A stretch of DNA of 64,000 bases from Corynebacterium faecale. GTDB taxonomy: Bacteria > Actinomycetota > Actinomycetes > Mycobacteriales > Mycobacteriaceae. The stretch is taken from positions 1,922,001 to 1,986,000 of the forward strand of contig NZ_CP047204.1 of NCBI RefSeq assembly GCF_030408735.1, given 5' to 3'. Within the stretch, counting starts at the first letter, position 1. Every line of letters begins with the position of its first letter. Shown piece by piece: positions 1-9,175 of this stretch. A model generated the notes under the pieces. That model was not told the DNA's origin. It worked only from the letters and a program-made list of their open reading frames with translations, and did no database searches. Both the position numbers and the translations under genes were made by a program.

Positions 1-1459
1 TGACCAGGTCAAAACGTACTGCGTCGAGGAGGATATCCAGCGCCTCCTCGGAGTACGGGTCCATCCGTTGGACAATGCGTGCGATGGTGGTGTGTTCCGC
101 GACAAGAGTTTGCACACACGCCCGGTCACGCAGGTTCAGGCCCATCCGGCGGGCGGTTCGTGCCACCATCTCCGCGCCGACCTGTTCATGCGGCCGTGAT
201 GTCCCCTTACCGATGTCGTGGTAAAGCGCTCCCAGAAGCAGCAGGTCAGGACGGGCAACCGCGACGGTTTCCAACGCACAGTTGGCCACGGTGTTGAGGC
301 TGTGCTCATCGATGGTGGACACATGGCTGGGTTCCCGGGGCATGAGGCCACGGATGTTATCCCACTCCGGAACAAAACGTGCCCAGAGTCCGTGACGGTC
401 CATCTGTTTGACCACACGCCGTGAGTTCTCCGGACTGGAGAGCGCACGGAAGAAGTCACCGGCAACAGCGGCCGGCCAGGGATCGGGCAGCGTGGGGCAC
501 TCTGTGAGTCTTTTCCACGTGGCCTCGGCGACGGGCAGACCTGTCTTGGCCGAGGCTGCGGCCACACGCAGTGGGAGGGCAGGATCGGTGAGGTCTGCAT
601 TGCGGGAGAGCCCGATGGTGCCGGAGATATCCACCACGTCCAGGTCTAAGGGGCGCCGCTGGGCGGTGCGGTATCCCAGCCCGGTGCGGCGCGGAAGAAG
701 TCCACGGGCGGTGGCGAGGGCATCATTGAGGGCGTCATCAATGGATCTGGCTGCATCGGCAATCTCCCGGCCCAGATGATAACGGTCGGTGTAGCCCAGA
801 TCCAGGGCGACATCAACGGCGAACTCCGGGTCCAGCACATCCCGGGAGCGTCGCGCATGCACATGCAGCAGGGTGCGCACATCAAGCAGGAGCCGGTGCT
901 GCTCATCCAGCCTGGGCAGATCGCAGAGGTTCCCCAGCGCCAACGCGTTGATCAGTTCATAATCGCGCAGCCCTCCCCTGCCATGTTTCAGATCCGGCCG
1001 GGTCATGGCCACCACCGGACCCGACCGACGCCACCGGGCGATGGCGGTGTCGGCCACCGCATTGAAATTACGGTGGAGTTCACGGCGCCACTTGGTGATG
1101 ATGCGGGTGCGTGTGTCGTCGAAAAGCTCCCGGCCCCCGGCAATGAAGCGGAGATCCAGCATGGCCAGCGCCGCTGTGGAATCCGCGGAGATCATCTCCG
1201 CGCACTCCGCCGGAGTGCGCACCGCATAATCCAACCGCTTCTTGGCATCCCAGATCGAGTACCAGAGATCCTCCACACCCGGCGGCGTGACGCCGGCGGG
1301 ATGCAGCAGGATCAGATCAATGTCGGAATAGGGTGTCATCTCCCCGCGGGCGAGCGACCCGGTGGCCGCGAGCGCGGTGCCGGCGGGCAGTATGAGGGAT
1401 CCGAGCAGTGCCAGGGTTGCGGTCTCGGTGTCGCTCCGGAGTTGGGTGGGATCATTCAT
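1..1459 (-). CDS. glnD: [Protein-PII] uridylyl/adenylyltransferase GlnD, 3' part cut by window edge
   Basis: Modifies and de-modifies the PII protein GlnK in response to nitrogen status; in C. glutamicum the modification is adenylylation. Translating the minus strand from the ATG at 1459 gives a nucleotidyltransferase N-terminus with GSLARGE followed by the acidic SDIDL metal-binding motif near residues 37-50. Towards the window edge is an HD-type phosphohydrolase motif, LYHDIGKG, followed by HEQVGAEM. The C-terminal ACT domains lie outside the window, so the gene is incomplete here. It is the third gene of amtB-glnK-glnD and begins 24 bp after the glnK stop. An in-frame second ATG two codons in from the opposite phase is not used. 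Family and operon place are firm; the exact modification chemistry is known from C. glutamicum, not from this sequence. Confidence 0.95.
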   Translation of the reverse strand, partial: MNDPTQLRSDTETATLALLGSLILPAGTALAATGSLARGEMTPYSDIDLILLHPAGVTPPGVEDLWYSIWDAKKRLDYAVRTPAECAEMISADSTAALAMLDLRFIAGGRELFDDTRTRIITKWRRELHRNFNAVADTAIARWRRSGPVVAMTRPDLKHGRGGLRDYELINALALGNLCDLPRLDEQHRLLLDVRTLLHVHARRSRDVLDPEFAVDVALDLGYTDRYHLGREIADAARSIDDALNDALATARGLLPRRTGLGYRTAQRRPLDLDVVDISGTIGLSRNADLTDPALPLRVAAASAKTGLPVAEATWKRLTECPTLPDPWPAAVAGDFFRALSSPENSRRVVKQMDRHGLWARFVPEWDNIRGLMPREPSHVSTIDEHSLNTVANCALETVAVARPDLLLLGALYHDIGKGTSRPHEQVGAEMVARTARRMGLNLRDRACVQTLVAEHTTIARIVQRMDPYSEEALDILLDAVRFDLV

Positions 1460-1483
1460 GCGATGGGTGGGTCCCTTGTGGAA

Positions 1484-1904
<421 letters not shown>

Positions 1905-1918
1905 GCCGTCCTTCGAAT

Positions 1919-3235
1919 CTAACGAATTTCCGGTCCGGCGGTGTCATAGGCGGATTCTCTGTGTTCGGTGGTGTCAATACCCTGCTGCTCCTTGTCCCCA
2001 TCGATTCTCCACCCCATCGTCACCTTGAGGATGACGGCGATGATCCCGGTGACCACGGCTGCGAACACCATGGCTACCAGCGCGATGACAATCTGGATGA
2101 TAAAGAGTTTAAAGCCCTCGGTGCCACCACCGGTGAACCAGCCGGTATCTGTTGCCAACAGGCCCACCCCGATGGTTCCCCACAGGCCCGCCACCAGGTG
2201 GACACCCACCACATCCAGTGAGTCATCGAAGCCGAAGCGGTACTTCAGGCCCACGCCCAGGCAGGCCAGTCCACCGCCGATCACACCGAGGATCAGGGAG
2301 GTCACGGGAGTCAGGGCACCCGCAGCCGGGGTGATGGTGACCAGGCCGGCGACCACACCGGAAGCTGCGCCCAGAGACGTGGCGTGTCCATCGCGGAGTC
2401 GTTCAACGGCCAGCCAGCCCAGCATGGCGGCGGCTGTGGCGGCGGTGGTGTTGATCCAGGCCAGCCCCGCCAGCCCATCAGCGGCGAAGGCGGATCCACC
2501 ATTGAAACCAAACCACCCGAACCACAGCAGCGCTGCGCCCAGCATGACGAGGGGAAGGTTGTGTGGTCGTGCCGCCACAGTCGGGAAGGTTCTGCGCTTC
2601 CCGATGATCAGGGCAAGCACGAGTGCGGCCGTACCCGCGGAGATATGCACCACGGTGCCGCCTGCGAAGTCGATGGGTGCGATGGTGGCCTCACCGTCGG
2701 TGACCCCGAAAAGCCATGCCGCGAAACCCACCTCGTTGTGGGCGAGCAGTCCCCCACCCCAGACCATGTGTGCCAGGGGGAAGTAGACGAAGGTGGACCA
2801 CAGAGCGGTGAAGGTCAGCCAGGTGGAGAACTTCACGCGTTCAGCGAGCGCACCGGAGATCAATGCCGTGGAGATCACGGCGAAGGTGAGCTGGAAGCCG
2901 ATGTCAATGACATTCGCGTACCCGGAGGCTCCTTCCAGGTAGTTGCCCTGGGCATCGGTGATCGAGTCACGCAGCCCGAGCATCTCGAAGGGATTGGCCA
3001 CGATCCCGGCCAGCGACTGGGTGCCGTACGACATCGACCAACCCCACAGGATGTACACCACTGAGACCACACCCAGTGTGCCGAAGGACATCATCATCAT
3101 GTTGAGGACGGATTTCTGGCGGGACATCCCCCCGTAGAACAATGCCAGCGCCGGTGTCATGAGCAGGACCAGTGACGCGGATATGAGCATCCACGACGCA
3201 TTTCCCGATGTAGCAGCGATCTGTTCAGCGGTCAT
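1919..3235 (-). CDS. amtB: Ammonium transporter AmtB
   Basis: A 438-residue polytopic Amt/MEP/Rh family protein that conducts ammonium across the cytoplasmic membrane. About eleven hydrophobic helices are visible. The pore histidine pair is present: one in FAGGTVVHISAG and one in VVGVHLVAGLWG. The early FYGGMSRQKSVLNMMMMSF motif is typical of the family. A strong AGGAGGT site lies 9 nt before ATG 3235. First gene of the amtB-glnK-glnD operon. Two AmtR-type boxes lie about 130-170 bp upstream of the start and a GlxR-like site about 240 bp upstream, which fits nitrogen- and carbon-dependent control. The C-terminus, rich in Asp/Glu, is the usual GlnK-facing tail. Confidence 0.97.
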   Translation of the reverse strand: MTAEQIAATSGNASWMLISASLVLLMTPALALFYGGMSRQKSVLNMMMMSFGTLGVVSVVYILWGWSMSYGTQSLAGIVANPFEMLGLRDSITDAQGNYLEGASGYANVIDIGFQLTFAVISTALISGALAERVKFSTWLTFTALWSTFVYFPLAHMVWGGGLLAHNEVGFAAWLFGVTDGEATIAPIDFAGGTVVHISAGTAALVLALIIGKRRTFPTVAARPHNLPLVMLGAALLWFGWFGFNGGSAFAADGLAGLAWINTTAATAAAMLGWLAVERLRDGHATSLGAASGVVAGLVTITPAAGALTPVTSLILGVIGGGLACLGVGLKYRFGFDDSLDVVGVHLVAGLWGTIGVGLLATDTGWFTGGGTEGFKLFIIQIVIALVAMVFAAVVTGIIAVILKVTMGWRIDGDKEQQGIDTTEHRESAYDTAGPEIR

Positions 3236-3366
3236 GTCAGGTGACCTCCTTGAATCTTGGGTCGAGTGTCCGATGGGCGGTTATGCGGAACGTGACAGCA
3301 CGCCGTTTTTCGCGGTGGGAGAAACCACGGGGTTAGCGCTGGCCAGCGCCGCATATCCTGGTTTAA

Positions 3367-3383
3367 CTATAGATCTATAGAAA
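3367..3383 (-). promoter_or_regulatory. AmtR operator upstream of amtB (box 1)
   Basis: Read on the minus strand this is TTTCTATAGATCTATAG, an exact fit to the C. glutamicum AmtR motif tttCTAT-N6-AtAG. The core is a perfect palindrome. AmtR is the TetR-type master repressor of nitrogen genes, and the amt-glnK-glnD operon is a known target in C. glutamicum. The match is read directly; binding is inferred. Confidence 0.85.
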
Positions 3384-3386
3384 GAG

Positions 3387-3404
3387 TTTCGATAGCTCTA
3401 CAGA
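3387..3404 (-). promoter_or_regulatory. Second, weaker AmtR-type box upstream of amtB
   Basis: On the plus strand the bases TTTCGAT-AGCTCT-ACAGA follow box 1 after 3 nt. They fit tttCTAT-N6-AtAGa with one change in each half-site (CGAT for CTAT, ACAG for ATAG). It is offset by about two helical turns from box 1, so two AmtR dimers could sit side by side. Paired boxes are known at some AmtR targets. Confidence 0.6.
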
Positions 3405-3473
3405 ATCCATTTCTGCAGCGCCCACGCCCCTGGGCGTGCCAATTCGATTGCTCAACAGGTATTTATGCCCATA

Positions 3474-3489
3474 TGTGAACTCAGGCACA
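3474..3489. promoter_or_regulatory. Possible GlxR (cAMP-receptor type) site upstream of amtB
   Basis: TGTGA-ACTCAG-GCACA fits the GlxR/CRP consensus TGTGA-N6-TCACA with one mismatch in the right half. GlxR is known to bind several nitrogen-assimilation promoters in C. glutamicum. The location, about 90 bp upstream of the AmtR boxes, would suit an activator. A single near-match of this length can occur by chance. Confidence 0.4.
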
Positions 3490-3584
3490 GGAGGGTAATC
3501 CGGGGTTATCCCCTTTTAAGTTTCCCGGCCCTGAACGCTGTGAGACCAGCCGGAACCTGATGGTTTCCGTGGTGCCAGGAAACA

Positions 3585-3626
3585 GATGTTGGGCTGTGGC
3601 CAAAGTGTCGCCCACAGCCCAACATC
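3585..3626. repeat. Perfect 15-bp inverted repeat between ftsY and amtB
   Basis: Arms 3585-3599 and 3612-3626 are exact reverse complements, separated by a 12-nt loop. No T-run follows on either strand, so it is not a standard intrinsic terminator. It lies about 350 bp upstream of the amtB start and about 160 bp past the end of ftsY. Of the 548-bp spacer, the rest holds the ftsY terminator, the AmtR/GlxR sites and otherwise nothing I recognise. Confidence 0.6.
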
Positions 3627-3702
3627 GGTGATCACCCACCCGGTCTCCCCTACCTTCACCCCACTGCCCCCTTGAGCAGTCACTCCTCCCCGCGCATGAA
3701 AG

Positions 3703-3765
3703 AACCCGGTGGATGACTGGTTATCCGGGAGATATTTCCCCCCTCAACCAGCCCTCCACCGGGTT
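3703..3765 (-). terminator. Likely terminator of ftsY
   Basis: An 11-bp perfect outer stem (3703-3713 with 3755-3765) is extended by an inner 6-bp stem (3717-3722 with 3746-3751). On the minus strand, after the ftsY stop, the stem is followed by TTCTTTC. The T-tract is imperfect, so efficiency is uncertain. Confidence 0.6.
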
Positions 3766-3783
3766 ATAAGCCTGCGGAACCTC

Positions 3784-5481
3784 TTAACCCAGCAGGGCGT
3801 CCACGAAGCCCTCCACCTCGAAGGGAGCGAGGTCATCGGCACCCTCACCGAGGCCGACGAGCTTGACCGGAACACCCAGTTCCTCCTGAACCTGGAACAC
3901 GATGCCGCCCTTGGCGGTGCCATCCAGCTTGGTCAGAACCACACCGGTGATGTCCACAACATCACGGAAGATCCGCGCCTGCTGCATACCGTTCTGGCCG
4001 ACGGTGGCATCCAGGACCAGCAGAACCTCATCCACCGGTGCCTTCTTCTCCACCACACGCTTGACCTTGCCCAACTGATCCATCAGGCCGGTTGAGGTGT
4101 GCAGGCGGCCCGCGGTGTCAACGAGCACGACATCAGCCTGCTGCTCCACGCCTCTGGCCACAGCATCGAAGGCAACGGAGGCCGGATCGGCTCCCTCGGC
4201 GCCGCGGACGGTGGTGGCACCGACGCGACGACCCCAGGTCTCCAGCTGGTCAGCAGCCGCTGCACGGAAGGTGTCAGCTGCACCCAGCAGCACCTTATGC
4301 CCCATGGACACCAGGACGCGGGCGAGCTTGCCGGTGGTGGTGGTCTTGCCCGTGCCGTTGACGCCGACTACGAGCACGACCGCTGGTTTGCCTTCATACG
4401 GCATGGCCCGGATGGAACGATCAAGGTCGGGACGGCAGGCGTCGATAAGCGTCTGGCGCAGCATCGCGCGCGCCTCAGCCTCGCTGCCCACACCGTGCGC
4501 GGCGATCTTGTCGCGCAGCTCATCGACCACACGCATGGTGATGGTGGTTCCCAGGTCCGCCTTGATGAGCATCGCCTCGATGTCCTCCCAGGCATCCTCA
4601 TCCAGTTCACCGGCGGTGAGGATTCCCAGCACGGACTTGCCGAACACATTCTGCGAGCGTGCCAGACGTCCACGCAGCTTGCCGATACGCCCCGCAGCCG
4701 GTGCGATCTCATCCAGTGGCTCGGGTGCCGGCTCAGGGGCCACATCCGGAACCGGGGTCTGTTCGCGGGCAGCCTCAGCGAACTCCGCGGTCACCTGAGC
4801 AGCCTCGGCCGCCTCCACAGCCTCGTCCTGCACGGCGTTGGACTCAGCCGGGGTTTCCTCCTCCGGCCCCGCCAGGATTTCGACAGGTTCCTCAACCGGC
4901 TCCTCCGGAGCCTCAGCAAGCGCCGCAGCTGCATCCACGGACAATTCCTCCGGCACGGCCTCAGGCTCGACGGCCACATCGTCTGGCTCATCCACGACGA
5001 CCACCTCTTCCTCGACCACCTCAGGCTCCGGGGTCAGGGCATCCTCCTGGACGGGGAAAGCGTCGGTTTCCTTCTCCTCCGGCTTAGCCTCGACGGGATG
5101 ATTGACCGGGGTGGTTTCCTCGGTGGCCTCAGACTCAGGCTGCTGAGGCGGCTCCGGGACAACCAGGGGTTCCTTCTCCGGGGCTGGTTCCGGGGTGGGG
5201 ATCGGCGCAGGGATGATCGGGCTGGGTGCAGTCAGCTTCTGATCATCACGGAGCACCGGTTCCTTCTGCTCATCAGGTTGGGCCGGAGCGAAGTTGAAAC
5301 CGCCCTGCGCCTGATAGTTACCGGATTTCTCCTGCTGGGTGAGTTGTTTCTTCTCCTCCTCAGCAGGTTTTTCAAAACTAACCGTCTTTGATTCGCCTCG
5401 TTTCTTTCCGACAATCAGCACAATGATGATCACCAGAATGAGGAGGGCTACTAGTCCAACAATCCAAAAGGTTGTATCCAT
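3784..5481 (-). CDS. ftsY: Signal recognition particle receptor FtsY
   Basis: SRP-receptor GTPase that docks ribosome-nascent chains at the membrane. The start is set at ATG 5481 because translation then opens directly with an N-terminal membrane segment (about residues 4-25); an upstream in-frame ATG at 5562 adds 27 unlikely residues. A long acidic Glu/Pro-rich A-domain spans roughly residues 40-260. The NG GTPase domain follows, with GVNGTGKTTTTGK (P-loop), the insertion-box motif DTFRAAAADQLETW, DTAGR and TKLDGTAKGG. Total 565 residues; the acidic region explains the large size compared with E. coli FtsY's core. The order amtB-ftsY-smc matches mycobacteria, apart from the large gene inserted next to it. 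Confidence 0.96.
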   Translation of the reverse strand: MDTTFWIVGLVALLILVIIIVLIVGKKRGESKTVSFEKPAEEEKKQLTQQEKSGNYQAQGGFNFAPAQPDEQKEPVLRDDQKLTAPSPIIPAPIPTPEPAPEKEPLVVPEPPQQPESEATEETTPVNHPVEAKPEEKETDAFPVQEDALTPEPEVVEEEVVVVDEPDDVAVEPEAVPEELSVDAAAALAEAPEEPVEEPVEILAGPEEETPAESNAVQDEAVEAAEAAQVTAEFAEAAREQTPVPDVAPEPAPEPLDEIAPAAGRIGKLRGRLARSQNVFGKSVLGILTAGELDEDAWEDIEAMLIKADLGTTITMRVVDELRDKIAAHGVGSEAEARAMLRQTLIDACRPDLDRSIRAMPYEGKPAVVLVVGVNGTGKTTTTGKLARVLVSMGHKVLLGAADTFRAAAADQLETWGRRVGATTVRGAEGADPASVAFDAVARGVEQQADVVLVDTAGRLHTSTGLMDQLGKVKRVVEKKAPVDEVLLVLDATVGQNGMQQARIFRDVVDITGVVLTKLDGTAKGGIVFQVQEELGVPVKLVGLGEGADDLAPFEVEGFVDALLG

Positions 5482-5548
5482 GCCCTCTATAGTGGCAGGT
5501 TTCCCCTCGGCGCACATCGACAGCCCACGCTTTTCCTGCCGAAGATGC

Positions 5549-5585
5549 CAAAAACCCCGCATGCAGTGTGCGACCGCATGCGGGG
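5549..5585 (-). terminator. Intrinsic terminator of the 1126-aa gene
   Basis: A perfect 10-bp GC-rich stem (5555-5564 with 5576-5585) has an 11-nt loop. On the minus strand it is followed by TTTTTGG, 30 bp after the stop of the large unknown gene. It separates that gene from ftsY. Confidence 0.85.
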
Positions 5586-5611
5586 AGATTGAAGCTGGCT
5601 GGGGGATTTAT

Positions 5612-8600
5612 CTAGTCCACCAGGCCCGGGTTGGTCACACCGAGCACCATGGCCTCTGCAGAAATCAGGTCACCGGTGACCAGATCCGGAACCAGATCCG
5701 CGATCCTGCCCCATCCAGCGGCAGCGCGGTCAAGCGTCCGGGTCTTGCCGATGAGCTCGTGGGCATGCAGACGGGATGACAGGGCGAATACCAGGGACAC
5801 CACCGGGGTGAGCGCCCACATGTTCTCCGGCTTCTCAGTGTCCACACCGTCGAGCTTGTCAAAACGGATACGGGCCGAGGAATACAGTTGACGCTGTGTA
5901 CCCCGCATGGCACGGAGCAGGTCAACAGCGGTCTTCATCAGGCCCTCGGCCTGCAGGACCTCGTTGAGCTGTTCCCGCTTCTTGAAGGTTTCGAACACAG
6001 CCATCAACCGGGTGTTATCCGCCATGAGGGGACCCGGAACGATATCGGCATTGCTGAAGAACATCTCCAGCAGAGCGGCCTGCTGGGTCTCATTCATGCT
6101 GGCGATCGCCACGGTGGACTGGTCCACGCAGGCGGTGTCCAGCGTGGAGTCACGGCCGGTGGCCAGGGTGGAGAGGATATTCCTGCCCGCCACCTCCTCC
6201 AACTGCGACAGGATCGGCAACAGCGGGGTTCGGTTGCCCACCTCCTCCGCTTCCCGGAATGCCCCGGGCAGCGCACCAAGCAACTGAAGGGTGCCGATCC
6301 ACGCGGTCCGGTGAATTTCGGTGGCCGGGGTGTCCGTGGTGAACGGCGAGGCCGCCAGACCGGAGGAAATCACCTTACCGGGCAGGGCATGCGCCGGAAC
6401 CAGGGATGCGGACAGGCCCTTCAGGGCCGCCGCCGGATGCGCACGCAGGGCAGTGTTCACCACCGGCAGGTGTTCGGTGTTGCCCTGCTCAGACCAGATA
6501 TGGGACACATCCCACAGCGCCGGGACCACAGCCTCAGATACTGGTGGTTCTTCCACCACTCCACCGAAGAACGCGGACAGCTGCGCGAACTCCTCAGGCT
6601 GGTTGGCGTAGAAACCCTCCTGCTCCACGGTCACGGCGGTGATACCGGGTGACAGCGGGGTGAGCAGGGTGGTGAAACGATCCGCGACATGCAGCTGCAC
6701 CAACAACGGACCGGCACCCACCAGCGATTCGGGCAGCTCGACACGGTCACTGGTCACCGGTACCTCAACGGCACGGATCCACGGCGCGGTGGTCGGCCAG
6801 ATCCAGGCTCCCAACCTGCGTCCGGCGGCCAACTCATCGAAGACGAGTTCGGAACCCTCGATGGTGATACCGGTGGAATGCTCCACCTTGTCCAGTACCG
6901 CGATGGTCACGCTGAGACGACGGTCAGCACGTAGTTCCGTCCAGTCGAATTCGATGGAGCCCCGGGGCACAACGAGGGTACTGGCGGCCACCTCCTTCAT
7001 GGGCGCGACCCAGGTGCGGCCATTGTCCGGAGTGGTCATCTTGATGGTGCGCAGCGGGGAACCGTGGTGGTTACGCACACTGATCCGGGGATCACCAACA
7101 TTGACACCGGTGCGGATACGCAGCTCACCACCACCGTCCAGGTCGCGGGGGCGGCACACGGTGCGTGTGACACGCCACATCGGTGGTTCAGTGGTCAGGG
7201 GTAGTTCGATGGCGATCTGCGGTGGCACGAACCGGAGGGGCATCTGGTCACCCTCATCGGTGGTCACCACGAAGTTGGCATTAGGTTCGGTGGCTCCGAC
7301 CCCGACCACGCGTGGCTCAGCCGTGAAATGTTTCTCACCGGAACGCACACGTAGCGTGGCCTCGGACAGGCCAGCGGTGGTGGGGATACGGAAGGAGCTG
7401 TCCGCGCCGACCATCTCCAATTCGGTGGTCATGCCCTCCACGATGGCGTATTCGTGGCGGAAGGATTCATTGCGGGGCCCCCGCAGACGGATCAGGTATT
7501 CACCGACCCAGGGTGCGTCATAGGCCTCCGGATCAAAGATGTAGAACACGCCACCCTCGGCGGGAACCTCCAGGGGTTCCGGATCCGCGATCTCATCACC
7601 GGCGCTGCCCACACCGGCGAAGGCGGAAATGGCGAGCATCCAGGTCTCATCACGGCCACTCAGGGTGGGTGGGAACTCCGCGATCAGGGATTCAGCATGC
7701 ACAGCCAGGCCCGTGGTGGAACGCACATGCGGGATCAACGCCTGCTGCGGATGGTGGAAGGCCACCCGCCTGCGGGGATCAATGCACCGCACCTCCTTGT
7801 TCACCTTCAGGGAGGCCAACCCGCGGGCGTCCACACGGGAACAGGTCCACGAGGACCAACCCTCGACCTCAAACGAGTCGAGCACAGGCACCTTCTCCCC
7901 GGTGACAATATCTTCCAGGGTGGATTCAGACGGAGCCAGAACATAGATCTCCTGGTGGTGCAGAGAGACCTTGTCAGTGAGGTTTTCACCCCGCGCAGAG
8001 AACACCAGAACCGGATCAGTGAAGTCCACCACCGGAACCACCCAGGTGATCTGGTTGGTGGTGTCCGTGACGGTGGTTTCACGGATCTGACGTTCCACGG
8101 TCACATCGAGGGCCTCCGAATATCCGGAGGTATCACCCCAGGCACGTCCCGTGCTGTAGATCCGGGTGGTGCCCTCCAGGCTGACCCGCCAGGAGACCTC
8201 ACCATCGGTGACCCGCTGTTCGGGGAGACGCAGGCACACCTTGCGGCGTTCTGCATCCAGGATCAGACGGGGACGCAGCTCACGCAGGGCCACACCCACC
8301 GAGTTCTCACGATCCGCGGTACCCACCGGACGTTCACGCAGTTCCGCCACGAAGAGCTCATCAACCATGGCAGGGAGGGCGATCTCACGCTCACGATCAG
8401 ACCAGGAGGTCGGATGGGTTTCAGCGAAGTCACACAGGGCACGGACACCGCCGAGCAGCTCCTCAGCCCACTCCGGGGCCAGCCGCCTGAGGGTATCGAA
8501 CATGAAGGGGAAGTCCTCGGTGCCGGTTTCCACCTCGGTGAGCACCGGCGCCACCTCCCTGCCGGTGACACCACAGTGCAGCGAAAGTACGGCGATGGGG

Positions 8601-8992
8601 TCTGCCTCATCGGCTGGAACGGTGAGTCCCACCTTGACCAGGAGTTTTTCCACCTCTGATTCCAGCACTGCGGAATGCTCCGGTTCCAGGCCCAGGCCGC
8701 CGAAGTATTCGTCGAAGAAATCCTGTGGATCAACAATGCGGGCGGCACGTGAGACCAGGGTGGCCACGGTGAGTCCCGGGGTCATATCCAGAAGTTCCGC
8801 CATATTGGCACCGGCGGCCAGCTGACGCGACAGGAAGGTGCCGTAGAAACGGTCAATGCGCTCGAGTTCATCGCTTCGGAGCTGCGCCTGGGCGAAGTAG
8901 TCCACTCCCCTCAGACGCTGGGTCAGTTCCAGCTCCGTCTGTGATGCCCATCCGAGCAAAGAATCATTGAAATCGGCAATGCCACCAGGCAT
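5612..8992 (-). CDS. Large conserved-type protein of unknown function (1126 aa)
   Basis: I do not recognise this family. The start is placed at ATG 8992, which has GGGGAG nine bases upstream; an earlier in-frame start at 9073 lacks a good site. The protein has no signal peptide and no membrane segment, so it is probably cytoplasmic. Residues 1-200 look helical (for example GWASQTELELTQRLRGVDYF). The middle, about 270-760, is dense in beta-strand-like alternation with many Thr, Val and Asp residues and resembles repeated beta-sandwich modules. The last 200 residues are again helical. No Walker, nuclease or protease motif could be seen. It lies between smc (upstream) and ftsY (downstream), on the same strand, where mycobacteria have nothing. 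Codon use looks like that of the neighbours, so recent transfer is not indicated. Confidence 0.85.
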   Translation of the reverse strand: MPGGIADFNDSLLGWASQTELELTQRLRGVDYFAQAQLRSDELERIDRFYGTFLSRQLAAGANMAELLDMTPGLTVATLVSRAARIVDPQDFFDEYFGGLGLEPEHSAVLESEVEKLLVKVGLTVPADEADPIAVLSLHCGVTGREVAPVLTEVETGTEDFPFMFDTLRRLAPEWAEELLGGVRALCDFAETHPTSWSDREREIALPAMVDELFVAELRERPVGTADRENSVGVALRELRPRLILDAERRKVCLRLPEQRVTDGEVSWRVSLEGTTRIYSTGRAWGDTSGYSEALDVTVERQIRETTVTDTTNQITWVVPVVDFTDPVLVFSARGENLTDKVSLHHQEIYVLAPSESTLEDIVTGEKVPVLDSFEVEGWSSWTCSRVDARGLASLKVNKEVRCIDPRRRVAFHHPQQALIPHVRSTTGLAVHAESLIAEFPPTLSGRDETWMLAISAFAGVGSAGDEIADPEPLEVPAEGGVFYIFDPEAYDAPWVGEYLIRLRGPRNESFRHEYAIVEGMTTELEMVGADSSFRIPTTAGLSEATLRVRSGEKHFTAEPRVVGVGATEPNANFVVTTDEGDQMPLRFVPPQIAIELPLTTEPPMWRVTRTVCRPRDLDGGGELRIRTGVNVGDPRISVRNHHGSPLRTIKMTTPDNGRTWVAPMKEVAASTLVVPRGSIEFDWTELRADRRLSVTIAVLDKVEHSTGITIEGSELVFDELAAGRRLGAWIWPTTAPWIRAVEVPVTSDRVELPESLVGAGPLLVQLHVADRFTTLLTPLSPGITAVTVEQEGFYANQPEEFAQLSAFFGGVVEEPPVSEAVVPALWDVSHIWSEQGNTEHLPVVNTALRAHPAAALKGLSASLVPAHALPGKVISSGLAASPFTTDTPATEIHRTAWIGTLQLLGALPGAFREAEEVGNRTPLLPILSQLEEVAGRNILSTLATGRDSTLDTACVDQSTVAIASMNETQQAALLEMFFSNADIVPGPLMADNTRLMAVFETFKKREQLNEVLQAEGLMKTAVDLLRAMRGTQRQLYSSARIRFDKLDGVDTEKPENMWALTPVVSLVFALSSRLHAHELIGKTRTLDRAAAGWGRIADLVPDLVTGDLISAEAMVLGVTNPGLVD

Positions 8993-9175
8993 AAATACAC
9001 TCTCCCCGCGTAACCGCGTCCCGAATTGAAACTGAAATGACTGCGCAGAGGCGCCATTGAAATGCCCTTTCACCTTACCCCACGTCAGGCGGGGTCAACG
9101 CGCCGGGAGCAGGCCCCGGATCCTTGGCCCACCAGGTCACGTAACCAAGCCCACAGTCACCAGATGCAGGCCCGT

